A program made the translations under genes and the position numbers. The notes below the pieces were generated by a model, which was not told the DNA's origin, did no database searches, and worked only from the letters and a program-made list of their open reading frames with translations. Of a stretch of DNA of 7,629 nucleotides, positions 5,152 through 7,629 are shown in pieces. The DNA comes from SAR86 cluster bacterium (lineage in GTDB: Bacteria; Pseudomonadota; Gammaproteobacteria; Pseudomonadales; Azotimanducaceae): positions 1-7,629 of the forward strand of contig JABMOJ010000148.1 of assembly GCA_013204195.1 (NCBI GenBank). Direction: 5' to 3'. Each line of letters begins with the position of its first letter. Within the stretch, counting starts at the first letter, position 1.

Positions 5152-7629
5152 CTACAGGAGGGGCTTCAGGTAGCGACCGGTTTCGGAGGCCTTGACCTTT
5201 TTGACCTGTTCCGGCGTACCTTGAGCGATGATAAACCCGCCTTTGGGGCCACCGTCGGGTCCCAGGTCGATAATCCAATCAGCGGTTTTGATTACGTCCA
5301 GGTTGTGCTCGATGACCGTGACTGAGTTGCCGGCGTCTACCAGACGGTCCAGAACCACCAGCAGTTTTCGAACGTCATCAAAGTGCAGGCCCGTCGTCGG
5401 CTCATCGAGGATGTAGAAGGTTTTGCCAGTGGCGACTTTGGATAGCTCTCGGGCCAGCTTGATACGCTGTGCCTCACCGCCAGAGAGTGTCGAAGAAGGT
5501 TGGCCCAGTTGCAGGTAATCAAGACCAACATCCACCAGCAGCTGTAATTTATTGAATATTTTTGGATGCTCTCGAAAGTGCACAACGGCCTCGGCAATGG
5601 TCAGACCCAGCAGGTCGGCGATGGATTTGCCCTTGTATTTGACCTCGAGGGTGGCTTCGTTAAACCGGCGCCCAGCACATTCTTCGCACTTCACATAGAC
5701 GTCTGACAAAAAGTGCATCTCGATCTTACGTACTCCATCGCCCTGACAGGTTTCACAACGACCGCCCTTGACGTTGAAAGAGAAGCGCCCGGGTTTGTAA
5801 CCGCGCATGCGCGCACCCGGTAACAGGGAGAAGAAGCTGCGAATCTCATCGAAGACTTTGATATAGGTCGCCGGATTACTCCGCGGTGTTCTGCCGATGG
5901 GTCGCTGGTCAATCGCTACCACCTTGTCGAGTTGCTCCAGTCCAGTGATGCGCTCATGGGCGCCGATGCGCTGGGTGGCGTTATGGAATTGTCGTGCCAG
6001 GGCAGGGTGCAGAATATCATTAACCAGAGTGGATTTGCCCGCCCCGGAGACACCCGTAACCGCCGTCAGGACGCCTAGCGGGAAGGCGACCGTAATCTGT
6101 TTTAGATTGTTGGCGGTCGCGCCTTCGACGACGATGTGACCGCGCGCCTGCCGACGCTGGGCTCTGATGGCGATTTGAGTTCTGCCCGACAGATAGTTGC
6201 CGGTGAGTGACTGCGTATTTCTCTCAAGACTCTTGGGCGTGCCTGCGTGGACGATATGTCCACCGTTGATCCCGGCACCGGGACCGAAATCGACGACGTA
6301 ATCTGCCATGCGGATGGTTTCCTCGTCGTGCTCGACCACCACCACCGTATTGCCGATATCCCGCATTCGGCAGAGGGTAGCGAGCAGCTTCTCGTTATCC
6401 CGTTGGTGAAGGCCAATGCTGGGCTCGTCGAGGATATAGATTACCCCGGAAAGTTCTGAGCCCACCTGGCTGGCGAGCCTGATGCGTTGTGATTCGCCGC
6501 CGGATAGGGACGGTCCAAGGCGACCGAGTGACAGGTATGACAGGCCTACGGAAACCAGAAAGTCGAGGCGATTACAGATCTCCTTGAGGATCTCCGTGGC
6601 GATTTCACCGGCAGGCCCAGGTAACTTGAGCTGGGTGAAAAACCGTGCCGTCTCATCGATGGTCAGCGCAGAGATCTCGACGATGGTCTTGTTCGCCACT
6701 TGTACCGCAGCGCTTTCCGGTCTGAGTCTGACGCCATGGCAGCTATCACAGGGGGTATTGGCCAGAAATTGGCTGTACCAGCGTTTCATGCCTTCGGACT
6801 TGGTATTTTTAAACCGTCGCATCAGGCGGTTGAACAGCCCTTCATATCGCGATTGACTGATGCCATGAGAGCCCCAGTTTATGGTGTAGCGCGCTTCCCC
6901 TGTGCCATTCAGGATCTTGTTCTGCTGGGTCTTGGTGAGTTTGTTCCAGGGTTTGTCCAGGGGGATCTTGAGCTGATGGAATACCTGGCGATGGTAAGTG
7001 GAGCCGGTGGATTGATTATCTTCATGGATCCTGCCGATCGGCTTCAAGGCCCCGTCAGCCAGGCTCAAGGTTTTGTCTGGCATCATCAGATCAGGATCGA
7101 AAGCCACCTGGGTACCCAGACCATTACAGGCTTCACACATGCCCTGCGGACTGTTGAATGAAAATGCCTGTGGGCTTAAGGCGGGAAAGGAAATATTGCA
7201 GTGGCCGCAGGCCAGGTGTTCTGAGTAGATCTTGTCCTTGCCGTCCTCGGTAGCGGCGATCAGCATACCGTTACCCAATTTTAGTGCTGCTTCCACAGAT
7301 TCTGTGAGTCGCTCGCTGATATCGCCACGAACAGCCAGTCGGTCTATGACGGCCTCTACCGTGTGCTTTTTACGTTTATCGAGAGCCTCGACGTCTTCGC
7401 TACGGAGGATCTCACCGTCGATCCGCAATCGCACGAACCCTTGGGCGCGGGCGTCTTCGAGCATTTCCCGGTGTTCGCCGCGACGATTCACCAGCAGTGG
7501 CACAAGCAGATACAGGCGAGTGCCTTGCGCCATGGATAGCAATTCGCGGGCAATGTGTTGAGCCGATTGACTCTGCACTTTGCGACCACACTCATGGCAA
7601 TGCTGGATCCCCACTCGAGCGTACAGGAC
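5152..7629 (-). CDS. uvrA: UvrA, excinuclease ABC subunit A (5' end outside window)
   Basis: UvrA is the ATP-driven damage sensor of nucleotide excision repair and loads UvrB onto lesions. The visible 825 residues run from [15 protein letters not shown] to the canonical end GRYLKPLL. The first ~100 residues, including the first Walker A, lie beyond the right edge; the frame is open to base 7629, so the GTG at 7614 is internal. Counting from that GTG: UvrB-binding region about 30-125; zinc module with Cys136, 139, 160 and 163; first signature LSGGE (370-374) and Walker B YILDEP (393-398); second Walker [10 protein letters not shown] (521-529); Cys-rich zinc finger with Cys620, 623, 643 and 646; second signature LSGGE (710-714) and Walker [12 protein letters not shown]-loop VIEHN. 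All key residues are present, so it should be active. The stop TAG lies in the right arm of the palindromic element. Several stretches, for example [13 protein letters not shown], differ from the enterobacterial form. Confidence 0.97.
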   Translation of the reverse strand, partial: VLYARVGIQHCHECGRKVQSQSAQHIARELLSMAQGTRLYLLVPLLVNRRGEHREMLEDARAQGFVRLRIDGEILRSEDVEALDKRKKHTVEAVIDRLAVRGDISERLTESVEAALKLGNGMLIAATEDGKDKIYSEHLACGHCNISFPALSPQAFSFNSPQGMCEACNGLGTQVAFDPDLMMPDKTLSLADGALKPIGRIHEDNQSTGSTYHRQVFHQLKIPLDKPWNKLTKTQQNKILNGTGEARYTINWGSHGISQSRYEGLFNRLMRRFKNTKSEGMKRWYSQFLANTPCDSCHGVRLRPESAAVQVANKTIVEISALTIDETARFFTQLKLPGPAGEIATEILKEICNRLDFLVSVGLSYLSLGRLGPSLSGGESQRIRLASQVGSELSGVIYILDEPSIGLHQRDNEKLLATLCRMRDIGNTVVVVEHDEETIRMADYVVDFGPGAGINGGHIVHAGTPKSLERNTQSLTGNYLSGRTQIAIRAQRRQARGHIVVEGATANNLKQITVAFPLGVLTAVTGVSGAGKSTLVNDILHPALARQFHNATQRIGAHERITGLEQLDKVVAIDQRPIGRTPRSNPATYIKVFDEIRSFFSLLPGARMRGYKPGRFSFNVKGGRCETCQGDGVRKIEMHFLSDVYVKCEECAGRRFNEATLEVKYKGKSIADLLGLTIAEAVVHFREHPKIFNKLQLLVDVGLDYLQLGQPSSTLSGGEAQRIKLARELSKVATGKTFYILDEPTTGLHFDDVRKLLVVLDRLVDAGNSVTVIEHNLDVIKTADWIIDLGPDGGPKGGFIIAQGTPEQVKKVKASETGRYLKPLL

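Larger units (their letters stand above)
5074..5156. repeat. 83-bp palindromic (REP/MITE-like) element
   Basis: The segment is bounded by a perfect 11-bp terminal inverted repeat, TGTAGCCTGCA (5074-5084) and TGCAGGCTACA (5146-5156). Inside it a 12-bp perfect inverted repeat, CTGCAAACCCAG (5108-5119) and CTGGGTTTGCAG (5139-5150), can extend on the plus-strand RNA through several G-U pairs to a three-base loop. The inner and outer foldings share 5146-5150 and exclude each other. The uvrA stop codon TAG lies within the right terminal repeat, and the candidate GTG start of the Nudix gene lies at the edge of the left one. I see no clear target duplication. The form suggests a small dispersed element, but copy number cannot be judged from one window. 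Confidence 0.6.

Noticed and set aside
6700..7161. Plus-strand open frame of 153 codons opposite uvrA
   Set aside because: It lies wholly antisense to a well-conserved part of uvrA and its translation shows no family motif; it is a shadow of high-GC coding sequence.

Overview
The window looks like ordinary chromosome from an aerobic, acyl-CoA-degrading proteobacterium. A Bax-type glucosaminidase, paired acyl-CoA dehydrogenases and a NIPSNAP-like protein are a combination typical of environmental gammaproteobacteria. That placement is inference from gene content; no rRNA or other phylogenetic marker settles it, and the UvrA sequence does not look like the enterobacterial type. No CRISPR array, integrase, transposase, defence island, tRNA or rRNA was seen.

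Layout: all the complete genes are on the minus strand, so transcription runs from right to left. From the right edge come: uvrA (5' end outside the window); an 83-bp palindromic element with perfect 11-bp terminal inverted repeats, which supplies the uvrA stop codon and contains a terminator-like hairpin; a NUDT19-like Nudix hydrolase; an acyl-CoA dehydrogenase subunit without recognisable catalytic glutamate; and a second acyl-CoA dehydrogenase that keeps its catalytic motifs but is broken by one in-frame TAA at codon 55. Next comes a separate unit: a predicted promoter, a membrane-anchored Bax-like glucosaminidase and a two-domain NIPSNAP-like protein. At the left edge the last 33 codons of a plus-strand gene converge on the NIPSNAP gene.

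How the genes work together: the Nudix gene and the two dehydrogenases probably form an operon for alpha,beta-dehydrogenation of an unidentified acyl-CoA and turnover of CoA species. The two dehydrogenases may form a heteromeric enzyme in which only the interrupted subunit carries the base. uvrA (DNA repair) and bax/NIPSNAP (cell wall and unknown) are probably neighbours only by position.

The points most worth a second look are the lone nonsense codon in an otherwise intact dehydrogenase, the complementary motif loss in its partner, and the small palindromic element at the end of uvrA. None of these amounts to a clearly new biological system.
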